Source: Desulfosediminicola flagellatus (lineage in GTDB: Bacteria; Desulfobacterota; Desulfobulbia; Desulfobulbales; Desulfocapsaceae). Taken from it: 64,000 nucleotides of DNA. Position numbers and translations under genes: made by a program. The DNA lies in assembly GCF_005116655.2 (NCBI RefSeq), contig NZ_CP050698.1, positions 1,380,001-1,444,000 on the forward strand. Direction: 5' to 3'. Position 1 is the first letter of the stretch. Every line of letters starts with the position of its first letter. The notes below the pieces were generated by a model. The model was given only the letters and a program-made list of their open reading frames with translations, searched no databases and was not told the origin of the DNA. Positions 18,322-27,668 of the stretch are shown here, one piece after another.

Positions 18322-18336
18322 GTGACATAGTGTCAC
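18322..18336. promoter_or_regulatory. CRP/FNR-like palindrome upstream of the DUF362-ferredoxin operon
   Basis: GTGACA-TAG-TGTCAC, a perfect 6-bp inverted repeat 107 bases upstream of the DUF362 start. The arms resemble CRP/FNR-superfamily half-sites (TGTGA/TCACA), although the centre is one base longer than in the E. coli CRP site. Binding by an HcpR- or FNR-like regulator is inferred. Confidence 0.4.
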
Positions 18337-18442
18337 GATGTGGTGTATTCTTTGTTGTTCCAGATGGTTTTCTCTATGGTATGATAAAATTGGTTCTAAT
18401 GAGATGACATGAAGTCCAATGAATATGTTGATGGAGGTGAAG

Positions 18443-19351
18443 ATGAATAGAAGAACCTTTCTCAAGGATGTCCTTTTGTGGTCTGCTGGGATGGGGATTC
18501 CTGTACTGGATATAACTGACGTATTCGCTGCGGCTTCCCAACCTGCAATTGTAAAAGTGACAGGTTCTTCATATCCTGAGCTTGTTGCGCGAGCTATTGA
18601 AAATCTTGGAGGAGCACAACGATTTATATCCTCAGGTGATAGCGTTGTGATAAAGCCTAACATAGGTTGGGACAGAAAACCGGAACAGGGAGCCAACACC
18701 CACCCTGAAGTTGTTAAGAAACTTGTGGAGTTAGCACTTGATGCAGGTGCTTCAAAAGTAAAACTTTTTGATTACACCTGTAACGAGAAAAGACGTTGTT
18801 ATGTGAACAGTGGTATCAAGGATGTTATCGATGGGTTTGGCGATAAGCGTGTGCGGCTTGAGCATATTGATAACCGCAAATTCATAGAAGTAGATATCAA
18901 AAAAGGCAGATCATTAAAACGCTGGGAGATTTATCGAGATGCCCTGGATGCTGATGTGTACATCAATGTTCCGGTTGCTAAGCATCATGGGTTGAGTCGT
19001 TTGACTCTTGGCCTGAAAAATTCGATGGGGGTTATCGGGGGCAGCAGGGGCAGTCTCCATTTCAATATCGGCCAAAAACTGGCAGATCTGGCTACCGTGG
19101 TAAGGCCGACCCTCACCGTAATCGATGCTACTCGAATGTTGCTTCGCAATGGTCCTCAGGGAGGCAATATTAAAGACGTAAAGATAGCAGATACCATCGT
19201 TGCCTCCGTCGATCCTGTTGCGGCAGATGCCTATGCAACAACCCTTTTTGGTATGCAACCGGAAGAGATAGCTTCGACAAAAGCCGCCTACAAAATGGGG
19301 CTTGGTGAAATGAATCTTGATAAGATGGATATCCGGGAACTTACTTTATGA
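18443..19351 (+). CDS. DUF362 protein with twin-arginine signal
   Basis: A DUF362-domain protein, a family often found beside or fused to 4Fe-4S ferredoxins. From the ATG at 18443, which has GGAGGTG six bases upstream, it is 302 aa and starts MNRRTFLKDVLLW, a twin-arginine signal followed by a hydrophobic segment and FAAAS, so it is probably exported folded to the periplasm. An ATG at 18419 is the alternative start. The conserved family core is visible in DSVVIKPNIGWDR (near residue 66), VYINVPVAKHHGL and GLKNSMGVIGG. The stop overlaps the next start (ATGA), so it is coupled to the polyferredoxin gene. Function unknown; an electron-transfer role is inferred from the partner. Confidence 0.85.
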   Translation: MNRRTFLKDVLLWSAGMGIPVLDITDVFAAASQPAIVKVTGSSYPELVARAIENLGGAQRFISSGDSVVIKPNIGWDRKPEQGANTHPEVVKKLVELALDAGASKVKLFDYTCNEKRRCYVNSGIKDVIDGFGDKRVRLEHIDNRKFIEVDIKKGRSLKRWEIYRDALDADVYINVPVAKHHGLSRLTLGLKNSMGVIGGSRGSLHFNIGQKLADLATVVRPTLTVIDATRMLLRNGPQGGNIKDVKIADTIVASVDPVAADAYATTLFGMQPEEIASTKAAYKMGLGEMNLDKMDIRELTL

Positions 19352-20952
19352 AAACGGGTAAAGCGAAACCCGGTAGGCAAAACGGGGCTTCGGTTGTGCT
19401 TCTAAGAAGACTATCCCAGCTGGTATTTTTGTGTGCTTTCGGATTTCTCTTTCTGCAGACCGACTATAAAGGCTCTGACACGATTGAATATGCAGTAAAT
19501 ATTCTTTTCAGAATTGATCCGTTTCTTGCTGCGATAACTCTACTTGCAACACAAACATTTATCGCACTCATGTTACCGGCTCTGTTTGTCTTGTTGCTTG
19601 CGCTGGTTTTTGGGAGGGCATTTTGTGGCTGGCTATGCCCGATGGGAAGTGTACTCGATGGTTGCAGCAAAATTGCGAAACAACGGGTCAAAGGGTTGCC
19701 GACTTGTTATCCGCGACTTGGTCGAATTGTATTGTTTGGCTCCCTGCTTCTTGCTCTCTTCGGGGTTCATTTTGCCGGATATGTTGATCCGTTTTCAATA
19801 CTTGTCCGCGGGCTTGTCCAAGCATTCTATCCTGCATTTCATGCAGCCGCTGAATCCTTTTTTACATTCACCTATACTTCTGCACCTGCATCGGTAAATA
19901 ATTTTACAGAGCCTATCTATCAGTGGTTGAAAGATACTGTTCTGCCGGTTGATAGAAAATATTATGAACTGGCTTGGTTGTCGTTATGTATTCTTGTCGG
20001 CATATTCAGCCTCGAAATTATCCAGAAACGATTCTTTTGCAGAAACGTATGTCCTGTAGGCGCAATGCTCGGATTGGTCAGTCGCTATAGTCTCTTACAC
20101 GGAAAGGGGGGCAATAAACAGTGCGGAAAGTGCAGGGTCTGTTCCTCGATTTGCCGGATGGGTGCTGTTGATGATAATCGTGAAATGGATATGTCGACGT
20201 GTAATCTCTGTTTTGAGTGTGTTCAGAAATGTCCGCGCCAGATAATTAGTTTCAATTATGGATTTAAACGGTTTGCACAAACTGGTACCGGTTTGACACG
20301 AAGACAATTTCTGGGGATTGTTGCTACTGGTATCCTCCTGCCTTCTGTTAAAAAAGTACAGGGACTCGAATTGCGTAATGAGCCATATCGTATTCGCCCG
20401 CCTGGCGCTGTAATTGAAAAAGAGTTCTTAGGAAAATGCGTGCGTTGTGCAGAGTGTATTCAGGTATGTATTGGTAATGCATTGCAACCTGCACTGCTTG
20501 AAGGTGGGATCGACGCAATCTTTACTCCGAAGCTTGTGGCGCGCACCGGCTATTGTGAATTCAACTGTACGCTTTGTGGGCAGGTCTGCCCGACTGGGGC
20601 GATTAAGGTGCTTTCAGTTGCAGAAAAGCATACGCTGAAAATTGGCCATGCCTGGTTTGATAAAAATAGTTGCCTGCCATACGCCAAAGGAATTCCGTGC
20701 ATGGTCTGTGAGGAACATTGTCCTACTCCGGTGAAGGCCATTCAATTTAGGGAAACGGAATATGCAGAAGCCGATGGAAGCGTGAAGGTGATTAAGCAAC
20801 CATATATTGTTGATGAATATTGTATCGGGTGCGGTATCTGTGAGAATAAATGTCCGTTACCGGGAAAATCTGCAATTATTGTAACCAGTGCAGGTGAACA
20901 TAGAGATCCAAAGAACACTCTGCCAACAGCAGGTGGATCGGTTTACGGTTGA
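19348..20952 (+). CDS. Membrane polyferredoxin, NapH-NapG-like fusion with internal Tat-like motif
   Basis: A 534-aa protein in two parts. Residues 1-305 are NapH-like: four or more hydrophobic segments, the cysteine motifs FCGWLCPMG and FCRNVCPVG, and two 4Fe-4S motifs (CGKCRVCSSIC, CNLCFECVQKC). At about residue 317 is TRRQFLGIVATG, a twin-arginine motif plus hydrophobic stretch in the middle of the chain. Residues 340-534 are NapG-like with further cluster motifs (CVRCAECIQVC, CEFNCTLCGQVC, CMVCEEHC, CIGCGICENKC). NapG normally is a separate Tat-exported protein, so this is a genetic fusion that keeps the Tat signal. It probably moves electrons between the quinone pool and periplasmic partners, perhaps the co-encoded DUF362 protein. 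The physiological acceptor is unknown. Confidence 0.87.
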   Translation: MKTGKAKPGRQNGASVVLLRRLSQLVFLCAFGFLFLQTDYKGSDTIEYAVNILFRIDPFLAAITLLATQTFIALMLPALFVLLLALVFGRAFCGWLCPMGSVLDGCSKIAKQRVKGLPTCYPRLGRIVLFGSLLLALFGVHFAGYVDPFSILVRGLVQAFYPAFHAAAESFFTFTYTSAPASVNNFTEPIYQWLKDTVLPVDRKYYELAWLSLCILVGIFSLEIIQKRFFCRNVCPVGAMLGLVSRYSLLHGKGGNKQCGKCRVCSSICRMGAVDDNREMDMSTCNLCFECVQKCPRQIISFNYGFKRFAQTGTGLTRRQFLGIVATGILLPSVKKVQGLELRNEPYRIRPPGAVIEKEFLGKCVRCAECIQVCIGNALQPALLEGGIDAIFTPKLVARTGYCEFNCTLCGQVCPTGAIKVLSVAEKHTLKIGHAWFDKNSCLPYAKGIPCMVCEEHCPTPVKAIQFRETEYAEADGSVKVIKQPYIVDEYCIGCGICENKCPLPGKSAIIVTSAGEHRDPKNTLPTAGGSVYG

Positions 20953-21099
20953 TATCTAAGAACTGCCCATTTCCCAATATCTTCTCAGTTTTTGCGGAAT
21001 AATTTACTTTTCCAGCATTCTGCATAGGCTGGAATCAGGTCTAATGACTTAGGTAACAGGATTACGTGTTTCAGAAGCATATTGCATTATCAATGCAAT

Positions 21100-21735
21100 T
21101 TACACAGTCCTCAGTCCTTTTTGTTGTGTTTTCTCGGAAGGATAATGGGCAAGCTCCGCAGGTGATGATGCGAGGAGATCAACGATATCATCTGGTTCAA
21201 TCCCTATGCGCGAGAAAATATGATTTTCCAGCTCTCTGCAGAGATTGAAGTTTATAATGATTCTTCTTTCGTACTCCGGGTTACTGAGCGCATATTTATC
21301 CAGAATATATTCAAGGCGTGCATCAAGGTTGACCACTTCGTCATGTCGAACGCGTTTATCGGCATAGAAGACAAGTTCTGTAGCCCCGAATATTCCGTCT
21401 TCGTACTTTTCTTTTTCAAAATTGGTCAGGATAACATGGTTGAGCACTATCTCTGCAATGTGTGGATAACCAAGCTCACGACAGATCTCTGCACCGACCT
21501 CAGCATGTCGGCAATTCTCCTGTAAACACTGTGTCTTGGCGATGTCGTGGAGCAGTGCACCTGTGACAACATGCTCTCTTTCGGGCAGGGGTGTTAACCC
21601 GGACAGATGCATTTCGCGCAGCAGAATGTTGGATACCCGGGCAACCATAAAGGAGTGCCTGCGGATATTTTCCCACATGCCGAAATCTTCCATTAATTTC
21701 AGGCAGTGTAATATGTCAGGTGTGGTTGTTTGCAT
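21100..21735 (-). CDS. HD-domain hydrolase
   Basis: A metal-dependent phosphohydrolase of 211 aa. The ligands are visible as RRHSFMVARV (first His) and GALLHDIAKTQ (HD pair), with further conserved sequence HAEVGAEICRELGYP. The ATG at 21735 (MQTTTPD) is chosen because the reading frame upstream runs through the hemE terminator hairpin; a TTG at 21759 would be inside that hairpin. No clear ribosome site precedes either. It is the last gene after the radical SAM gene and hemE, separated from hemE by a terminator. Substrate (nucleotide or other phosphoester) unknown. Confidence 0.8.
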   Translation of the reverse strand: MQTTTPDILHCLKLMEDFGMWENIRRHSFMVARVSNILLREMHLSGLTPLPEREHVVTGALLHDIAKTQCLQENCRHAEVGAEICRELGYPHIAEIVLNHVILTNFEKEKYEDGIFGATELVFYADKRVRHDEVVNLDARLEYILDKYALSNPEYERRIIINFNLCRELENHIFSRIGIEPDDIVDLLASSPAELAHYPSEKTQQKGLRTV

Positions 21736-21767
21736 AGAAAAAAGCGGGGAATTATACAATTCCCCGC
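21736..21767 (-). terminator. Intrinsic terminator between hemE and the HD gene
   Basis: Minus strand: GCGGGGAATT, loop GTAT, AATTCCCCGC, then TTTTTT. The HD gene begins directly after it, so that gene depends on readthrough or on a promoter overlapping the hemE end. Confidence 0.88.
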
Positions 21768-21787
21768 AATATTTAATGGTGGCAGAA

Positions 21788-22807
21788 TTATTTGCTGCTC
21801 AGTTCATGAACAAAGTCGACTGTCATTTTCGCCTGTTCAGGTGGCGTGAACTGGTGGATGCCGTGTCCAAGGTTAAAGATATGACCATGAGCGTCTTTGG
21901 CATCATCAAGAAGACGCTGAATACGTGCTTTCAGTTTGTCTTTTGGTAATAGCAGAGCAAAAGGATCGATATTACCCTGAACGGCTTTGTTACCAACGCG
22001 GGCAATGGCATCTTTGATGTTGATACGCCAGTCAAGACCGATAACATCCGCACCCGATTTGATTGAGTAATCAAGCAGCGTTGCACCGTTGTTGGCAAAA
22101 AATATGAGTGGAATATCGTACGACTGAAGGCTGTCGAGTATCCGCTTAACGTAAGGAAATGCAAATTCTTCGTAATCACATGGGGCAAGAATGCCGGCCC
22201 AGCTGTCAAACAACTGCAATGCCTGTGCTCCGGCTCTGGCCTGTGCCTGCAGATAGAGGATTGTGGCTTCGGTGATTTTATCCATAATTCCGTGGAACAC
22301 TTCAGGCTGAGTGAACATCAGCTTTTTCGTTTCCCAGAACACTTTAGAGCTACCACCTTCAATGAGGTATGTCGCACAGGTAAATGGTGCACCTGCAAAA
22401 CCGATCAATGGAACCTTAAGTTCTTTTCTGAGCAACTTGATAGTTTCCATAACAAAGCCGGTGGCTTCATCAGGATCAGGGATGATGAGTTTATCAAGTG
22501 CCTGCTGATCGCGGATGGTGGTCGCAAATACCGGACCCTTACCTTCATGAAAATCAAGCGGTGCGCCCATCGCTTCCATCAGGATCAGGATGTCAGAGAA
22601 AAGAATCGCTGCATCCATTCCGAGAATATCAATAGGCTGGAGAGTTACCTCTACACAGAGTTCCGGAGATTTACACAGCTCAAGAAAGGTGACGTTGCCG
22701 CGCACTTTCTGGTATTCCGGTAAGTAACGACCGGCCTGGCGCATCATCCAGATTGGGGTGTAGTCGGTTTTTTCGCCCCGGCATGCTTTCAGAAATGTAT
22801 TGTTCAT
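21788..22807 (-). CDS. hemE: Uroporphyrinogen decarboxylase
   Basis: Decarboxylates the four acetate chains of uroporphyrinogen III to give coproporphyrinogen III in the cytosol. The 339-aa protein carries the family N-terminus TPIWMMRQAGRYLPEY (residues 17-32), with the Arg residues that hold the substrate carboxylates, GFAGAPFTCATYLIEGG in the middle and FNLGHGIHQFTPPE near the end. It lies 141 bases downstream of an AhbD-like radical SAM gene. That pairing matters because the siroheme-dependent route for which AhbD is known does not need HemE, while the coproporphyrin route does. Confidence 0.96.
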   Translation of the reverse strand: MNNTFLKACRGEKTDYTPIWMMRQAGRYLPEYQKVRGNVTFLELCKSPELCVEVTLQPIDILGMDAAILFSDILILMEAMGAPLDFHEGKGPVFATTIRDQQALDKLIIPDPDEATGFVMETIKLLRKELKVPLIGFAGAPFTCATYLIEGGSSKVFWETKKLMFTQPEVFHGIMDKITEATILYLQAQARAGAQALQLFDSWAGILAPCDYEEFAFPYVKRILDSLQSYDIPLIFFANNGATLLDYSIKSGADVIGLDWRINIKDAIARVGNKAVQGNIDPFALLLPKDKLKARIQRLLDDAKDAHGHIFNLGHGIHQFTPPEQAKMTVDFVHELSSK

Positions 22808-22948
22808 ACTTTCCCATTAATGTTTGGGTTGTGGTGTATTAGATTCACCAGTCATCGAAGAGCTTCTGAGATGTATTTCACGATCAATGCGTCATGAGTA
22901 AGAAAATCGATACTCACAGAAAATCCTTCGAAAATGTCCTGGTTGAAT

Positions 22949-24025
22949 CTACTCGCTATCTTTTGCTCGCTGCACTTTTAATGGAGTATAGCTGCAGAAT
23001 GGCTCCTGGGCAAGATAATCGCCGGTCATGGCGTATGATCTTGCGCGGCATCCACCGCAGACTCCAACGTATTCACACTGGCCGCAATTGCCTTTGTAAC
23101 TCTTGAAATCGCGAAGCTGCAGGAAGAGGTCTGAATTTTCCCAGATGTCCTTAAATGGAGTGGTTTTAACGTTGCCAGCTGATTTCGGGAAATAACTGCA
23201 TGGCAGGATCTCACCATCCACATCAATCAGACAGATAAGCTGTCCGGCAAGACATCCTTTTGAACCACCTGTAGAAAACTTCAGATTACGACGTACGTGC
23301 TTTTCACCGTCTTCTTTCGCTTTCTGGCGAACGATTCGATAATAATGCGGAGCGCAGGTTGGTCGCATCAATAGTTCATTTTCTTGTTTTTCCACCTCGT
23401 AATGCCAGTCAAGGATCTCGTCGTACAGTTTTTCCGGAATGAGCTCCTCCATAATATCTTCGCCACGTCCTGTTGGCACAATCATGAACATATACCAGGC
23501 TGATGCTCCAAGCTTTTTTACGAGCTTGTAAATATCCGGAATTTCTTTCTGGTTGCGGACTGTAAACGAGGAGTTGACGAGAAACGGAATCCCGTGCTTA
23601 TTAAACAACTCAATGGCTTTAAGTGTCCCTTCAAAAGCACCTTTCTGGTTTCTGAAATCGTCGTGGGTTTCAGCGCAGGCTCCATCAAGACTGAGTGAAA
23701 CCATACGGATATCTGCTTTTTTGATTTTCTCGCAGATCTCGTCAGTGACCAGTGTGCCGTTGGTAGCCAAACACATTCGAAATCCAAGATCTGTACCGTA
23801 TCGGGCAATTTCAAAAACATCTTTTCTCAGCAGCGGTTCGCCACCGGAAAGAACCATAACCGGACTTGCGTAGGAGGCAATGTCGTCGAGGATTTTTTTT
23901 GCTTCATCGAGGGTAAAGTCTGGGTGTTCGTGTGCCTGTAACTCTGAAGATGAGCGACAGTGGACACATTTGAGGTTGCAGCGACGGGTAATCTCCCAGG
24001 CAATCCATTTGGGTTCAAAATCCAT
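22949..24025 (-). CDS. Radical SAM/SPASM protein, AhbD/AhbC/NirJ family, probable heme b synthase
   Basis: A 358-aa radical SAM enzyme. The cluster motif C16-x3-C20-x2-C23 is in [11 protein letters not shown], followed by [10 protein letters not shown] (GGEP SAM site) and a C-terminal SPASM-type region with [47 protein letters not shown] is shared by the heme d1 / alternative-heme proteins NirJ, AhbC and AhbD. AhbD converts Fe-coproporphyrin III to heme b by oxidative decarboxylation of two propionates, and AhbC acts one step earlier. I favour AhbD for the sequence around the first motif, but AhbC cannot be excluded. It heads the minus-strand cluster with hemE. Confidence 0.75.
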   Translation of the reverse strand: MDFEPKWIAWEITRRCNLKCVHCRSSSELQAHEHPDFTLDEAKKILDDIASYASPVMVLSGGEPLLRKDVFEIARYGTDLGFRMCLATNGTLVTDEICEKIKKADIRMVSLSLDGACAETHDDFRNQKGAFEGTLKAIELFNKHGIPFLVNSSFTVRNQKEIPDIYKLVKKLGASAWYMFMIVPTGRGEDIMEELIPEKLYDEILDWHYEVEKQENELLMRPTCAPHYYRIVRQKAKEDGEKHVRRNLKFSTGGSKGCLAGQLICLIDVDGEILPCSYFPKSAGNVKTTPFKDIWENSDLFLQLRDFKSYKGNCGQCEYVGVCGGCRARSYAMTGDYLAQEPFCSYTPLKVQRAKDSE

Positions 24026-24407
24026 ACAGTAACTCCGGTAATGTTCAATAGGTAGGCTCCAAGCGACTCACTATATTATCTTTTTAGCCTCTGGCAAGTC
24101 TATAATACGTTTAAGCGATACTAAATTAAGCACTCAGAAGAAAAAATAAAGTCAACACGGTAGGTAAGAGGATCTAATTGGGTGTAGTCGGGAAAATAGG
24201 CAGAGCTTGACGCAATTTGTTTGTATTTTGCAATAGGTGAGCTATATTCTGTCCCTTCCGAAGGTCTGCCGCTCTTTATTTTACGAGGGAAATGGCGTAT
24301 AGTGTCCCGCACTACCAGCAACATAGCTGCATTAGAGGTGCGGCTAGCCATATCATTTAGGCGAAACGTGTATAGTTTCCCATACCAGCTACCTATATAA
24401 ATATATC
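24026..24407. other. Divergent promoter region between the radical SAM gene and hisD
   Basis: About 380 bases with no supported gene. AT-rich and expected to hold the promoters of both divergent units; no unambiguous promoter pair, riboswitch or his leader peptide was recognised. Confidence 0.55.
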
Positions 24408-25712
24408 ATGATAATTACACCTGTATCGACATCCAGCTCTGAGGGCGAGAAAACTATCACCTCCTTACTGCAGCGTTTTCAGGCTGCGGACAACTCCTGT
24501 CAAAAGGCAGTGGAAGAGATTATTCAAGCGGTTCGTGAGCGAAAGGATGAAGCTGTCGTTGAATATGGTCGTCGTTTTGATTCCCCAAACCTGACAGTTG
24601 AAACCTTGCAGGTTAGCAGTGAGGAATTGCAGGCCGCATATACAGAGGTTGATGAAAAATTTCTTGAAACCCTTAGCCTTGCTATCGATCGCATTCAGTC
24701 ATTTCATGAGCGTGAGATGGAAGATTCCTGGATGCAGACCCGTGAAGACGGCACCATCGTCGGTAGGCTTGTTCGTCCAGTCGATACTGCCGGGCTCTAC
24801 GTTCCGGGTGGGCAGGGTGGTTCAACTCCTCTTGTTTCATCGGTCTTGATGAACGGCATTCCTGCGGGAATCGCCGGTGTGCATGAGCGGGTAATGGTTA
24901 CTCCTCCAGACGAGCATGGTAAAATTAATCCGCATCTGCTGGTGGCGGCGCAAGAGATAGGAATTACCCAGATCTTTAAAGCCGGATCTGCCTGGGCTGT
25001 TGCTGCTCTTGCTTATGGTACCGAATCTATCCCAAAGGTTGATGTAATTGTTGGCCCTGGTAATCAGTATGTAACAGAAGCAAAGCGTCTGGTTTCAGGT
25101 ATGGTGCGAATTGATATGATTGCGGGGCCATCTGAAGTGTTGATTGTTGCTGACGACACCGCAAAAGTCGAAAATGTTGCAGCAGATATGCTCGCTCAGG
25201 CTGAGCACGATCTGCTGGCTCTTGCAGTGGTTGTTACAACCGATGCACAGCTGGCAGCAGCAATTCCAGCAGAGCTTGAGAGGCAGCTTGCAACGTTGTC
25301 ACGTAAAAGTATAGCCCAGACTTCATTGAAAAACCGGGGTGTGATTCTGGTTGCTGCCGATTTGACTGAGGCTATTAGTCTGGCAAATGATATCGCAATA
25401 GAACATTTGGAATTGATGATTAACGATCCGTGGTCACAGGTGCCTCACGTACGTCACGCAGGTGCAATTTTCCTTGGTAATAATACCCCTGAAGCGGCCG
25501 GTGATTATGTGGCAGGCCCTAATCATGTACTGCCTACTATGGGCACTGCGCGTTTTGCCTCTGCGCTTGGTGTGGAAACATTTTTAAAGAAATGCTCAAT
25601 CATCAGTTACTCGGAAAATGCCTTGAGAGCAGATAGTGAACATATCCAGCGACTGGCAAATCTTGAGGGGCTGACTGCCCATGCAAACTCTGTAGCAGTG
25701 CGTGTTAAGTGA
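24408..25712 (+). CDS. hisD: Histidinol dehydrogenase
   Basis: Zn-dependent enzyme for the last two steps of histidine synthesis, histidinol to histidine with two NAD+. The 434-aa length is standard. Motifs: AGLYVPGGQGG near residue 130, the NAD region VIVGPGNQYVTEAK, IDMIAGPSEVLIVAD followed by AADMLAQAEHD (Zn/catalytic region) and GPNHVLPTMGTARF (catalytic His). No other his genes are in the window, so the pathway is dispersed. The start at 24408 lacks an obvious Shine-Dalgarno sequence. The stop overlaps rsmG by four bases (GTGA). Confidence 0.96.
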   Translation: MIITPVSTSSSEGEKTITSLLQRFQAADNSCQKAVEEIIQAVRERKDEAVVEYGRRFDSPNLTVETLQVSSEELQAAYTEVDEKFLETLSLAIDRIQSFHEREMEDSWMQTREDGTIVGRLVRPVDTAGLYVPGGQGGSTPLVSSVLMNGIPAGIAGVHERVMVTPPDEHGKINPHLLVAAQEIGITQIFKAGSAWAVAALAYGTESIPKVDVIVGPGNQYVTEAKRLVSGMVRIDMIAGPSEVLIVADDTAKVENVAADMLAQAEHDLLALAVVVTTDAQLAAAIPAELERQLATLSRKSIAQTSLKNRGVILVAADLTEAISLANDIAIEHLELMINDPWSQVPHVRHAGAIFLGNNTPEAAGDYVAGPNHVLPTMGTARFASALGVETFLKKCSIISYSENALRADSEHIQRLANLEGLTAHANSVAVRVK

Positions 25713-26413
25713 GCGGGCCGTATTCTGTGAGTGATAAAAAGAATAGCAATACATTTAAGGAGCGACTTGTCGAAGGGCTGAGTCGCTTGAAAATCGATCT
25801 TGATGACGATGCCGTAGACCGGTTGCATATCTATTTTGTCGAGTTGAAAAAATGGAATCGTAAGGTCAATCTGATCGCTAAAGGATCTGGAGACGACCTG
25901 ATCATCGAGAATCACTTTCTAGATTCGCTGACCCTCCTGCCGCTTTTGCAGGGTGGCGATGTGCATCTGCTTGATGTTGGTACAGGTGGCGGATTTCCGG
26001 GCCTCATACTCGGGGCTGCAGATCCGTCTATTCGGCTTACTCTGGTTGAGCCCCGGCTAAAGCGTGTTTCCTTTCTCAAACATATTGTCCGCACTCTGGC
26101 GCTTACACAGGTCGATGTTCTGGCGTGCAGGATTGAAGATGAAGTGCAGTTGCCCTCAGAGACAGTATTTACTCATATTACCAGCAGGGCTGTAAATGAG
26201 GTGGCTCCGTTTCTTGAGATGGTGGTACGGTTTAGTCATCCGGATCTACAGATAATCTGTATGAAAGGTCCTAAATGGCAGGAAGAAGTTGACAGGGCTA
26301 GCGACATTGTGCAGAGCTTGCATTTTGTGCAATCGCAGGTCGTGTCTAGTGTGTTGCCTTTCTCTTCTGCTGAGAGGGCTTTAGTCGTATTCAAGACCCG
26401 TTCCGGGTTATAG
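25709..26413 (+). CDS. rsmG: 16S rRNA (guanine527-N7)-methyltransferase RsmG
   Basis: Methylates G527 of 16S rRNA in the small-subunit 530 loop; loss in many species gives low-level streptomycin resistance. The 234-aa protein has the SAM motif LLDVGTGGGFPGLILG at about residues 87-102, preceded by KWNRKVNLIA and ENHFLDSL, both typical. The GTG at 25709 overlaps the hisD stop. A second GTG at 25727 is possible and would shorten the protein by six residues. It is coupled to hisD and is not next to mnmG or parA, where it often lies. Confidence 0.93.
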   Translation: MSGPYSVSDKKNSNTFKERLVEGLSRLKIDLDDDAVDRLHIYFVELKKWNRKVNLIAKGSGDDLIIENHFLDSLTLLPLLQGGDVHLLDVGTGGGFPGLILGAADPSIRLTLVEPRLKRVSFLKHIVRTLALTQVDVLACRIEDEVQLPSETVFTHITSRAVNEVAPFLEMVVRFSHPDLQIICMKGPKWQEEVDRASDIVQSLHFVQSQVVSSVLPFSSAERALVVFKTRSGL

Positions 26414-26492
26414 CAGTAGCAAAAAACGAGATAATTTGGTAAAAATGCTTCCCTGGACATAACTCATGTTATGATCTCAGGGTGGTGTGTAA

Positions 26493-27611
<1,119 letters not shown>

Positions 27612-27620
27612 TCTGGATAA

Positions 27621-27662
27621 GGAGAAGATGCTCATCACGGGCATTTTCTCCTGAACAGGAGA
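27621..27662 (+). promoter_or_regulatory. Competing hairpins over the Shine-Dalgarno of the PRPP synthetase gene
   Basis: GGAGAA-G-ATGC (27621-27631) pairs with GCAT-T-TTCTCC (27641-27651). Alternatively TCTCCT (27647-27652) pairs with AGGAGA (27657-27662), the ribosome site seven bases before the ATG at 27669. The two folds share TTCTCC, so the upstream stem would free the ribosome site and the downstream stem would hide it. Confidence 0.5.
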
Positions 27663-27668
27663 TCTGGC

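Larger units (their letters stand above)
17435..18442. other. 1-kb intergenic region between the permease and DUF362 genes
   Basis: No coding sequence is supported. It holds the permease leader hairpin (17553-17588), a second copy of the G-rich motif seen upstream of nhaA within a foldable element (17780-17826), and a palindrome GTGACA-TAG-TGTCAC (18322-18336) upstream of the DUF362 gene. The stretch 17830-18300 is AT-rich with nothing recognisable. Confidence 0.6.

Noticed and set aside
24121-24351. Minus-strand 76-codon frame upstream of hisD
   Set aside because: No ribosome site or family resemblance; lies in a divergent promoter region.
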